This document shows, piece after piece, positions 12,201 to 23,100 of a stretch of DNA of 64,000 nt. The number at the start of each line of letters is the position of its first letter. The stretch's first letter is position 1. The stretch lies in NCBI RefSeq assembly GCF_040807025.1, contig NC_090982.1, positions 10,000,514-10,064,513 on the forward strand. Direction: 5' to 3'. This DNA is from Struthio camelus (lineage: Eukaryota > Chordata > Aves > Struthioniformes > Struthionidae). The position numbers and the translations under genes are program-made. The notes under the pieces are model-generated. The model did no database searches. It had not been told where the DNA came from and saw nothing but the letters and a program-made list of their open reading frames with translations.

Positions 12201-14640
12201 CTTAAAGAAATGTAGACCCACACAAGGACAACATCAGTTTTAGAGATTCAATTATTGTTAAAATAACATAGCCCGGGTAGGTATTGGATCTGCTTATAAA
12301 CTATGATCCTATTACTCTAATCAATAGTATTTTTTAATTCATGTAACCATAGTAGGTATTTAGCTTATTGTTTTGTACTTTTTTAAAGATCCTTGGCATT
12401 CTCTGAGAAAAAGTGACTTTGCCTGCTGTGACTCCACCTAGAACTAGTAGCTGATGAAGTCACAAAGCAAAGAGCACAAAACTCTGAGGCAACCCTGAGA
12501 TATTCAGCCTACCAGAGGAATCTTACTTAGCAGGAGCTGACAGCCTTGAGCTCCAGGTGTGTACAGCTCTCTATCGGAGTCACAGTATGAAGAAGGAAAA
12601 ATTATGTTGGCCACCACGGAGCCTGGATAGTTTTCTTCAGCAGCAAGAATCCTGAACTTGGGTCTAGACATTATAATAGTAACTTAGTGATTGTAATAGT
12701 TTTTTGTTTTATCTGAAATATGTGGAACACTTCACAAACCAAGTATTGCCTCAAGTCTGCAGAGTTTATAAGGCTTCAGGGCTGAGGGTTGCGACGCTTG
12801 CTCTGTCTGAACTTTTCTTGGCATGCCTGAAACTTGTTTTACTTGGTTTAGCTGTAAAGCAATTTTTGTAAACTGACCAGGCTTATATGGCTAATTGTTT
12901 TCTCTTTGAACAGTATGACCATAATTTTATATAGCTAGCAGTAACAATCAGTTGTTCTATGTAGAATGAGATATTTGCAACTCTGACACAATGAAGTTGT
13001 GATGAGAAAGATAGGCTTGGTATGGTAGCAAAGGCCCTGAGAAGCAAATTTACAGGATGCAGCATAGAGTACAGGTGTAACACTGGAGACCCCCATGGCC
13101 ATAAGCAACTCAGACTAACACAGGGAATGTATATGTGGGTCAGCCCAACAAAAAGTATAAAAAGTAAACGACCAGAGGAACTCTGAAGAGGGAGCTGCAG
13201 CTGCTGGCTTCAACCCAGTTCCTTCCTGGAAAACACAGACGCCCAGCGTTGTGACAATACACATATTGTAGAGACTGATGAGATTCACATTTATATTACA
13301 ATTCAAACATATATTTCAATTGCAACAGTCTGCTAAGTGTAATTTGAATTTCTATTGTGATTTTAGTGCATTGGCGTGTCACTGTAGTAAATCAAAATCC
13401 CATGCAACTGCAAAAAAAACACAAATAAGAAAACTCTGTGTTCCCCTCCACGTTTGGAATATCTAAAAGAACCTGCTCAGAGAATATCGGACTCTCGCAG
13501 GCAGCAGTCTCTGGAGGCTGGCAGGATTGTGGCAGAGAGCGGCTACCAGGATGTTTTGGTGATGGCCACTACTACAAATTCTTTGCATGCGCACCCCACT
13601 GCAGCACAGAGCATGGTGGAAGTTCAGCATTTTGTCCTTTGCTTCTGACACATGCGCCCAGGGCCTTCTGGCTAGGCTCTGGCAGCCCTCTGTCTCTCTG
13701 CCAACCGTGTGGCTTAGCTCAATGTCCCCTTCAGCCTGGTGCCATTCTCAGCAGTTGACCACTGTCTAATAAACAAGTCTTCAGGAAGCCCGATGACATA
13801 CCCCAGGTGGTGACCTTCTGCCCCCTCCCTGTGCAGAATCGATCAGAAAGCCTGCCTGCACAGGGGTCATTCAACTCTAGGTTTGGACTACTGAAGAACG
13901 CAACCAAAGCAGAAGGTATGGAAGCAGGGTTTTAAGTTTTCAGCATTGTCTGAACTGACATCCCAACGGTGCCCTGGGCTGCAAAGAGAGGACATCCCAA
14001 CTGCAGGACCAGCGCCTCCTTGGGAAAGAACATCCTGACGGGGCCTGAACATCTTTGGTGGGGCTTTTCCGAGTGTCTTCCTGCTTTGCTGGGTCTCAGT
14101 AAAATTCATTGTTAACTTCCGGGGCAGTCTAGTTCAAGGTCAGACACAAATCCTTGTCTTCTCTGAGATGATCTATCCTTATTTGTGTGGACAAAGCTGA
14201 GGCTAAACACTGCCACTCAGCCAAATGATGGCAGGCTTCAAACTGAATTATTGCTGTGAACTCAGAACTGAGTGAACTCCGAGTTTTTCAAAACTCAGAA
14301 CTTGAAACAATTAAGTGAGTTAATTCTAAATTTTTGTTCTTTGTGGAAGAAGACTGTGCTTAACTGTCATTACTCAGCTGGACTCCCTTTTAAGCAGGCA
14401 ATTTGCTCTCTTGTGACAGGACTGACATTTCACTGAGACGCCCTTCCATGTTTCAACCGCACTGGAAACAGTCTTGTCTACAGCGGCCCCCTGAATTGCC
14501 CAAGGGCAATTGATACCTTGCGCTGACCTGGTCATCCTCTCGGTGGACAGCCGGTGGCAAAGGGGCTGGCCCAGCACCGCTGCCCACACTCCAGTACACA
14601 GGTCCTGTCTGGACAGGGCCTGGGACAACACCTAGGCTAA
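9201..14640. other. Spacer between the arms, no gene recognised
   Basis: About 5.4 kb of single-copy-looking sequence with ordinary composition. Short reading frames show no recognisable protein. A CT microsatellite followed by CA-rich sequence lies at 11,940-11,995. The 12.1-13.3 kb part is AT-rich and has a GTATAAAAAG motif near 13,156; it could include an old LTR, but I find no matched repeat ends. Any - strand transcript from the CpG island to the left TDRD7 copy would cross this region as an intron. Confidence -1.
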
Positions 14641-14644
14641 TGCC

Positions 14645-15330
14645 TGACCTCTCTGGGAACCCCAAAATGGCTCACGGCCTCGCCTGCCCAGAGGCCCCAA
14701 AATGGCTCCCGCCGCCTCCAAGAGGCGCCAACCCCAACTGCGCCGACCCCCTCCCCGCCCCCTGCGCGCCCTGAGTGGCGTGACCCCCACCGGCTCCCGT
14801 CTCTACGGGGGGGGAGGGGAGGAGAGGGGGGGACGGTTGGGTGGGAAGCGAGGCGGCGTTTTGCGCATGCGCCACCGGCTGGCGCCGGGGCGTGGCGAAG
14901 CCGTGCAGCGCATGCGCAGGAGAAAGGAGGGAGGGGGGGAACGTTAAAGGTGGCAACGCCCCCCGTCCTCGTCCCCGCCCCCACCCCGGCGCGCGCCAGG
15001 GCTGCGGCGGTTGGGCGGACGGGCGGCGGTTGGGGCGGGGCGGGCACCGGCGGCGGCCCCCGCGGGGAGGCGGCCGGGCCCCGGCTCGGCGGCGGTGCTG
15101 GCTGCGGGGCGGGAAGCCGCCGGGTGGAGGAGGAGAAGGAGGTGGTGGTGGGAGCCCCGCGGGGCGGCGCGGCGCCGAGGGCTGGGCTGGGCTGTGCCTG
15201 TCAGCGGGAGGCTGCGGCGGGAGCGAGTGCCCAGCTCGACGGGCTGCTGGTCCGTGCCTTCGCAGGAGACGTGGGTCCCGGAGGTTTGTGCCGGTCCTCT
15301 TGTAAAGCGATGGCTCTTTGCGAGGTCTTT
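14645..15330. promoter_or_regulatory. TDRD7: CpG island promoter, likely TDRD7 exon 1 and bidirectional start
   Basis: A dense GC and CpG block, the only CpG island in the spacer. Motifs seen: two NRF1-type palindromes GCGCATGCGC (14863-14872 and 14908-14917), two YY1-like AAAATGGCT sites (14664-14672 and 14699-14707), and an SP1/KLF cluster GGGGCGGGGCGGG (15032-15044). No TATA box. It lies 4.6 kb upstream of the first coding exon of the + strand copy and 9 kb upstream of that of the - strand copy. A non-coding first exon on the + strand could end at GAG|GTTTGT (15284), but the donor choice is uncertain. The symmetry of the NRF1 sites fits bidirectional initiation. Confidence -1.
14863..14917. 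promoter_or_regulatory. Paired NRF1-type palindromic sites
   Basis: Two exact GCGCATGCGC cores spaced 45 bases apart start-to-start. NRF1 binds this self-complementary motif as a dimer, in TATA-less and often bidirectional promoters. The motif is read directly; binding is inferred. Confidence -1.
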
Positions 15331-16311
15331 CTCCGAAGGGAAACTGTTCTCTCTCTCTCTCTCTCTGTCTCTCTGGTTTTGTTTTGTGTTTGTGTGAATA
15401 ACGATCTGCAGCACAGAAACTGTTCTGCCGGTGGAGGCCAGCAAGGCTGGTTGGAGCAGATTGAAAAAAGTTTCTCTTCAGACCCCTGTGTGCCCTTTCT
15501 TGATAAATGCTGCTTGGGATTTCTTCCTGATGAAGCATCCTCTCTTCTGGAGGCAGTGAGGCACTCTGAGACAAAGTCCTGTCTGCCCGTGCCGTACAGT
15601 GTTTGAGCACAGAAATAATATTAAGAAGCTTTTCAGACCAGCCTGAGCCATACCGCTTTCTGCTAATGTTTCAGCGTCTTCCTTGTTGTGAGCGTTCCTG
15701 CACTACAAGTCGTCTAAGCTATCCTTAGTTGTAGGAATGAGGATGTTTGTTCTGGCATAAGATGAAGACAGCATTGCACCTTTAACCTTTGTATCCTAGT
15801 GCCTGTTGTCTTCTTTAATGAAGTGAATGATCCTAATGACAGCTCTTTTAGTATAACTTGACAGGGCATATGTTATGTTATTCTGTTTTAGCTCTGTTAC
15901 TTAGGCTTGGTGTTTTTCCCAAACACCCCACAATTATGTTTTTTAATTTAATTTTTCTCTTTTGAGTGAGCGTTCCAATCTGACTTCCCATATTACTGTT
16001 AATTTTCTTCCTTGTCACTCTCTTTCCCCAGATATAATAGATATTGTGTTAGTTTCTCCTACACGACTGTTATCATCGTAAGTTCAACTCAGCTATTTCA
16101 GCAAGGAGGACTTGCAAGACTCTTCAGAAGAGTCTTAATAATGGCGCCAAATTCTTAAATAAGAATTCTTAGTTACGAGTTTGGGTTTATTATTTAAATG
16201 AGATAGTACAGAAAAAGAGCACAACAATAATTCCAGCTTTTTTTTCCAGCCATTTCTCTTGAACATATTAGTCTTGGAACATACTTGCAGACAAAGCTAT
16301 GTATTTAGTGT
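15331..16311. other. Start of TDRD7 intron 1 / spacer, no gene recognised
   Basis: A CT microsatellite at about 15,347-15,372, then ordinary AT-richer sequence. Nothing coding is recognised. If the island holds exon 1, this is the beginning of intron 1 on the + strand. Confidence -1.
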
Positions 16312-16372
16312 ATCTATGAATTTTTTTCAAACAGTAGCTTTAATATCAAGTTGAGACATTTCTAACACATAG
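16312..16372. repeat. Diverged inner edge of the inverted duplication, right side
   Basis: Partner of 9,132-9,200. Contains the 21-base exact block at 16,336-16,356 set in clearly diverged sequence. The step from near-identity to weak homology occurs within a few bases at 16,372/16,373. Confidence -1.
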
Positions 16373-19300
16373 CTTCCTCACATCACTGGGAGGGTCCAAA
16401 AGAGATATGAGCTTCCTGTGTATTTTCCCTCTGCCAAGTGAGCACTACCTCCTCTCCCTCTTTGGAGGGTGTCCTGTGAAGCTCTGCTCACCAGGGACTA
16501 AGTCTCTGAAGCAATGCAAGGAGAAAGGGTAATCACTCGGTAATATGTCACTAATATATAGCAATCATCAGTGTGGTCGGGCCCAAAGTGATTGCTATGT
16601 GTTGCCCTCCAGATGGGGGTGTGCCGGTGCATGGGCTGAATGTGTTCTCCTCTTTCTGGAAGTCTGTGACCTGGAGTTAGAACTGGAAGCCTTGTAAAAG
16701 TAGGCGGGGTAGAGGTTGTTGCAGGATCAGTAAATGAAACTCACTTGCTGGGTAAGAGCAGGAAGTGCTGGCTTAGAGGAGATGACTCCGCTTCTGTTCA
16801 TGTGCTTTCTGTTATGTACTGCCGCGGGTGTTCGCGGACTGGGGGTGAGACTTTGGACGATGGGTTTCAGTGAAGAAATGCGGTGGCTGGTCAGCGAGGT
16901 TGAGCTTGGCTGCAGAAGCAGTTAGGCTGAAGTTTCGCTGACCTTTTGCGCCAGAGAGCTGGCGGACAGCAGGTTGTAGGACTGTGGACGTCAAAGCGTC
17001 TGCATAGAGGCAGTGCTGTACGTAGGTACGTGTGTAGGCCAGTGTATTTGTCCCCGCGTATATAACCGGCATTGTGCACATCTGTCTGCAGGCATGCCCG
17101 GGTGCCTGAAGTGGTGCGTGTTGGCGAAGTAGAAGTGTTTGAGGAGCTGCTCTCCAGCCCTCTTGCCCGGTAGGTGAGTTGGGCTGTCGCCTAGGTGGGG
17201 TGGGAGAAGGCCGAGGCAGTCGCAGTGTGCGTGTGCAGGCTGAAGTTGGTGGCATGGCCCGGGAAACGTGTGGAGATGTGGGGCTTGCGCAAGTTCTGCG
17301 GGAAGTAGGAGCGGGTTGAAGGGGAGCAACAGAAATGGCCGTGCTGGAGAGAAGGAGGGCGGAAGTGGTGTGGAAGGAGTGTGGTGGAGGTGGACGGTGC
17401 GCTTCCATGCGTGGTCTTGCTGAGGGCTGCGTGAAGGCTGGAGTGATGGCAGTGCGGGCATTGGTGTGGGGAGCCGAAGCAGAGGAGCAGGCTTAGTGTG
17501 AAATCTGGGTGCGGTTGAGGAGGAGAAGGGCAGTGGAAGTGCAGGCATTAGTCCAGGCTTGCAGCTTGCCGTGTTTAAGCGGTAGAGGAGCATGTGGTGG
17601 CTTTGGTGCTGGTGTCTTCCATTACAGCGGTGTGGCCCCGAGGGCTGGCAGTCCGTTTGTGAAGTCCTGTCTTGCAGGCAGCTTTGTTAGCATGGGATGA
17701 CTTGCTCGGTTGCTTTGTCTTTGTGTGCAGTTGCGTCAAGCAGTGGCGGGATTGTTTTTGAGAGCAGCCGAACTCGTGGGGTCAGTTTGAGCGCTCCGTG
17801 TAGTCCGTGCATCCCAGGAGAAGTGGCCCATGCGTGGCCCCGAGGGAGCGCAGTGCGTTGTGGCTTGCTGGCTGTTGCCCAAAGGCTGTGCGTGCTGCGT
17901 GTGAGCTGCAGCGTCTGGGTTGGATCTGGGTTGGGGCAGTACTGTTGCTGGCAGGCCGGGGAGGAGAGGTGGCTTGGTGTCAGGTGCGAGCCTCTCCTTG
18001 GTGTTGCGAGAGAAGGACTGACTTAGTCCTGCCCACTCCGCCACGGTGCTGGTCTTGCTTGAGCCGGTTGCCTGTGGTTTAGTTTTGCATTCTCTTGAGA
18101 GGCGCAAGTAGCAGTGTGCAGACGTGGGGCTGTTCAGGGGTTGCCTGTGTTGGCCCCGATGCAGAGGCCGTTGTTAGGAGCGCCCGAGGTTTGTGTTTTG
18201 GGTGACAGAGCGGCAGAGTATGGACTGTAAGTGGGGTGCAGTGGGATGAGGTCAGCTGCCTTTTGCCCGGGGCCAGTGTTGTGGAGGCTGTGGGAGCAGC
18301 AGGTGGCTGCTTTTGCGGGGGGCTGAGCTGGTGGTGCCCCGTCTTAGCCCTGAAGCCGTTGTCCGGGTGCGGTTGGTGTTGGGCAGCCCTTGAGAGGTGC
18401 CTGAGCTCCTCTGGGTGCGGAGCGGCCCGGCGGAGGGTTTGTGTGGGGCTGGCTGCTGGTGCGCTAGGCTGAGAGGGTGTGTTGGTGGGTGCTGGTGGTG
18501 CGCGCTGGTGCTCTGCGAGCTGCTTTTGGCGTTTGGGAGCAGCGTGGGGAGCAGCGTCTTTGGTGGGTGTTCTTCTTGGTTGGAAGCCGAGGTGCAAGGA
18601 AGAGGGCGGCTTGGACCTTCATGTACCGTTTGCGTGCGGGCAGATAGGCACTGGTGGTGAGGAGTGGGAGAGGTTGGTCAATGCGGAGTCAGTGTTGAGC
18701 CTGTTCTTCCAGGGAGATCTTTGGATCGGTGCAGGTTTGCAAGCTGCAGTTGCTCGCCTTGGCATGCTTGGAGGCGAGGGGCTCTCCTGGCCTCCCTGAA
18801 CCCCGAGTTAGATGGGTTTGCGGCGCGGGAGGTCTCCTTCTCCTACGGTGCTCAGGCTAATGGAGCAAGTAAATTGTCTGGGGAGCCACCGGGAGGTGTT
18901 TGAGAGGGCGTTTGCTTGTTGAGCGCTCTTGCTGGTCCCGCTGCGCAGCATGCGGCTCAGGAGTAAGAGTTATGGTTGGTTGTGTGAGGCCTCAGTGTAG
19001 GTTCTGGCCCCAAAGCCTGTGGAGAGCTGCTTCTGGAGGAGCTGAGGTGCTGCCTGTTTTCAGCGTGCCAGCAGAGCGACCGCTCTGGAGTGTGCAGCTT
19101 GTCCCGTAGCACTTAGCTGTGAACGTCCTTGGCGTTTTAGACGAGGAGCTGGCTTAACCAAAGAGCTTCAGCAAGGCCGCAGCGTGCGGAAGGCTGTGAG
19201 TTGCCAGGGGTAGGAGACGTGTAGTTAGCTGTGCGAGCTGTGTCTAAAGAGATGCGTAAGCTGCCCGGCCTTGCAGGGAGAAAGTCCCTGGGGACTTGGT

Positions 19301-19913
19301 ACTAGGTAAGGCAGAGCTTTGGCACGTGCGACTGCAGTGTGAGAGTTGCTGTCCACCGAAGGAGGGGCCTGGGCGAAGCTTTGAAGGGCTTTGCTGCGGT
19401 GTTTGCCTCTGTGGCCAGGGTAATAGCGTAGCAGTGAGGGTGATTTGGGTGGGCCGTGCTTGGTTGGTTCTGGTGCTGGGTGAAGACAGCAGGGCGCAGT
19501 AAGCAGGCGGGTTCGCAGGTGTTGGGCTTCCTCTGTGAAGAGGCCTGCGTGGAGGCCAGGCGCTGTGGGGAGAGGCGCGGTGTGAAGTTGGCGGCTGGCG
19601 TTGCGGTGGTGGAGCTGTCGGCAGGCGGTGCTGCGGGAGAGGTTCCCTTGCGGGCTGGGCTGCGTTGAGGGAGGGTGTGTTTGCTGCGGGGTGGGAGCAG
19701 GCGAGGGGAGGGGGTGTTACGGTGGGGGAGGCGATGGCGCTCGGTGCGTGGTGAGCCGCTTGGCAGCGGCGCTGAGCCCCGAAGCAGGAGAGTGTCGGAG
19801 CATGGTGGAGTGCTTGCTTGTTTGGGGAGGGAGGCGGAGTGTCGAGGGAGGCGCTGTTTGGCTGCGTGTGTAACAATGCTTCCTTGTCTTCTCTTGGGGT
19901 GCCGGGGGTGTAG

Positions 19914-20126
19914 GTGAAGATGCTGGAGGCCGACCTTGTTGCCAAAATGCTGCGAGCCGTTCTCCATTCCCATAAAAACGGCATAGCCTTGGCCCAGCTT
20001 CAGGGCGAATACAAGTCTCTGACCGGCGACTGGATTCCTTTCCGACACCTCGGACATGGCACGCTGGAGAGCTACTTGGAGAGCATCCCGGGAGTGGTCC
20101 GAATCGAAGAGAATAAAGTGGGAGAG
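19914..20126 (+). CDS. TDRD7: TDRD7 exon 2: start codon and most of LOTUS domain 1
   Basis: Acceptor tag at 19911-19913, then six untranslated bases (GTGAAG) and the ATG at 19920. Codes residues 1-69, beginning [11 protein letters not shown] and including [10 protein letters not shown], the conserved core of the first LOTUS (OST-HTH) domain. The donor is GAG|GTAAGA at 20127, phase 0. An upstream in-frame GTG is not a likely start, because the family begins at MLE. The acceptor's pyrimidine tract is interrupted by a G-rich stretch (about 19895-19910), so it looks weak. The exon lies in the right arm of the inverted duplication and has an identical-protein twin on the - strand at 5378-5590. Confidence -1.
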
Positions 20127-23100
20127 GTAAGAAGCGGTGACCGTGCCGGCAAGCGCAGGAGGTTGGGGCCGGAGGAAAGCGGCTTCAGGAGGGAAGCTTT
20201 TTGTTTGTGAAGGGTGCAAGGTTTGTCACCTTCGCTCTGCCTGTGCCGTGTAGCGTGTGAGAGGCCGTAATGGAGGGAGAGGGGGCGTAGCGCGCGCGCG
20301 CCCGTTGCTTTCCGGCCCGCAGAGCGGAGAGTGGCGCTTGGAAAGAGCGGGGTGTTGCAAGGCGTTGCCCGGGCAAGAGGAGCCCTGGTTGGGAAGCGAA
20401 GTTTGTGTGAGAGAGGAGCTGTGAGCCCCGTGTCAGCGTTTGTCCGTCTGTGGGGATCTTGCAGGGTTTGTGCTGGGAAGTGTCAGAAGGTGAAGCCTCG
20501 CGAGTGTGTGTGGGCTGTGTCTTCAGGGTGGGCTTTAGCATCTTTTTCTTTCCTGCAAGGGGAGTGTGGTGGATGGTTGTGCCTAGCAGGGTGGTGACGC
20601 GTGCTTGGGGCTTGCTTTGAAGCAGAGGGTTCACGCGCTGCATTGCTTGTTGTCCCTTGGGAGCCTTTGCCTTTTGCAGCAGGTAAGCAAGCTTGTGGGT
20701 GGGGGCTTTGTTTTGCTTACTGCAAGCCTGTGTGGGCTGCAGCTCCACTGATGACGTGAACGCAGCTTGCTCTGGGAAGCATTTGTGCAGGTGCAGTTCA
20801 GTGTTGGAGGATGGTGGCTCTGGCAAATTGCCATTGGTTTCTAAGTTGGGGCTTTGAGGGTGTAAAGGGAAAGGTCTCCTCCTCCCTTTCCCTAGAGAGC
20901 GTTGCTCATCTTCGCCTGCAGTGGGTAGCGTGCAGGTGAGGCTGCATGCGTGTTGCGTGGCTCTGGAGCGTAGGACTGACTGGAGTGGGAGAGGATGAGG
21001 ACGCGTCCGGTGAGGTAGTGGAGGAGCAGGCTGGCAAGCGAGGTATGTGGAAAGAGTAGGGAGTGTGTCCTGAAGTGAGGAGAGTGGCAGAGGATGCCGT
21101 GCAGGTGCGTGGTGATAAACAGGGACGTGGCGACTAGAGAGGTGTGTGGGAAAAGTGTCCTGGGCCTTGTGGGAAATCAGCCCGGCTGGGCACCTCGGCA
21201 ATGCCTGTAGGCTAGTGCACGCAGCTTGGGAGCAAACGAGGAATTGGAGGTGCGCGTGCGGCTGCTGAGTTAGGACGTCATTGGGATCATGGATGTGTGT
21301 TGGCATGGGCCGTGCAAGTGGAGTGGTGCTGTGGCTGGCTGCAGGCTCGTTGGGACGGAGAGGCCAGGCAGGCAAGGCGGAGGGAGGAGTCGCCCTTTCT
21401 GTGCGAGAGCAGCGGGGCTGTGTGGAGCTCTTCCTGGAGATGGACGATGAGCCAGTGGAGAGGTCATGGGTGAGGATTATAAGCAACAGGAGTGATGTTT
21501 TCGTTGCTGTTTTGCTCGAGACTGCCTACTGAGGGAGTAGTAGTTGGTGAGGCCTGCCTCGGACAAGTGCGGGAAGCCTCCGGTTGGCAGGCCCTGGTTG
21601 TCACAGGGAACCCGACCTCCCTGTGTATCTGCTGGCAGGACAAGACAGGAGGGCACAAGCAACGCAGGAGGTTTCTGGAGTGGGTTGATGGCAATGTTGT
21701 GACCTAGGTGCCCGTGCAGGTGGAGGCAGGGACAAGTGACCGGGGGAAATGTAGCGACACTGTCTGAACCTGCAGAGATGGGGTTAGGAAAGCCAGCATC
21801 CTCCTGAAGTTGAACGTGGTACGGGATGTGAAGCGCAGCAAGAAAAGCTGCTGCGGGTGTATCAGCAGGCAAAGGAAGAGTAGAGGAAAAAGTGGGCCCA
21901 CTGATGACCGGGAATGGCAGCCTAACGGACATGGAGACGAGACGGCTGAGGTACTGAATGCCTTCCTTGCCTCAGTCTTTCTTGGTAAGGCTAGTCTTCA
22001 GCAGTCCCAGGTTCCTGAAACCAGTGGGAAGATGCAGGGTAAGCTAGAGTTGCCTCTCCTAGGTGGAAGAGGGTCGGGTTAGGGAGCACTAAACAAACTG
22101 GAGATACGCAAGTGTGTGATCCCTGATGGGATGCACCGAGGAGCGCTGAGGGAGCCGGGCGATGCCTCTGGGAGAGTTTATCGGAGGGAAATGCCTGGTC
22201 CTGCCCGTGAGGAGGAATAAGGCCATGCATCAGTAGAGGCTGTGGGCCAACCAGTGGGAGAGCAGCGTGGCAGAAAGAGCGCTGGGATTCCTGGTGTGCA
22301 GCAAGTTGGCCGTGAGGCAGCAGTGCGGCCTTGCAGTGACGCATGCCAGCAGCCCCCTGGCATTAGGGAGAGCAGAGGCAAGAGGTGAAGGGAGGTAATG
22401 ATCGCCCGCTGCTCGGCTCTGGTGAGACCACATGTGGGGCGCTTTGTCCCATGCTGGGCTCGCCAGTACAAGAAGGACGTGGCCATCCTGGAGGGAGTCT
22501 GGTGAGGGGCTGTGAAGCTGAGGAAGGGATTGAAGCATCTGTCGTAAGGGAAGAGGCTGGGAGAGGAGGGACTGTGCATGCTGGAGAAGGGAAGGCTCCG
22601 TGGGGCGCTCATCAGCGTGTGTAAAACTTTTGGTAAGGGGAGTGGGGGAGGAGCGAAGAAGAAGATGGAGGCAGCCTCTTGGCAGCCTGCTGCGCAGCAA
22701 CAAGGCAAGAGGCAATGGGTGAAAACGGAAACAAGGGAGATTGTGTTTAAAGAGAGAGAGAAACCTCTTTAAGGTGAGGGCGGTTGAACGCTGGACAGGT
22801 TTCCCAGAGGGGTTACAGAGTGTGCATCTGGGGAGACAGTCAAGGCCAAGCGGGCAACGTCTTGTTGACTCTGCCTTTAGCCAAGGGATTGGGCTGGACG
22901 ATCCGCAGAGGTTGTTTCCAGCCTCACGTCTTCTGTGACTCTGCGCATGTAAGTGCTGGGCTGGGGAGGCAGTGTACTGAGAGGTTGCCAGCCCAAGCTC
23001 TGGCACTGCTGGGTACGTTTGTTTGTGTCAGGGGTGACTGTGCAGCTGGTTGGCTGCATGATTTCCAAGCAGGAGCTGCTCCGATGAGAAGAGCCTTCCT

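Noticed and set aside
12060..13310. Possible solo LTR with a TATA-like GTATAAAAAG
   Set aside because: No matched terminal repeats, primer-binding site or target duplication could be found by eye.
14672..15610. A 312-codon - strand frame through the CpG island
   Set aside because: Pro/Arg/Ala-rich low-complexity translation, typical of CpG islands and not of a protein.
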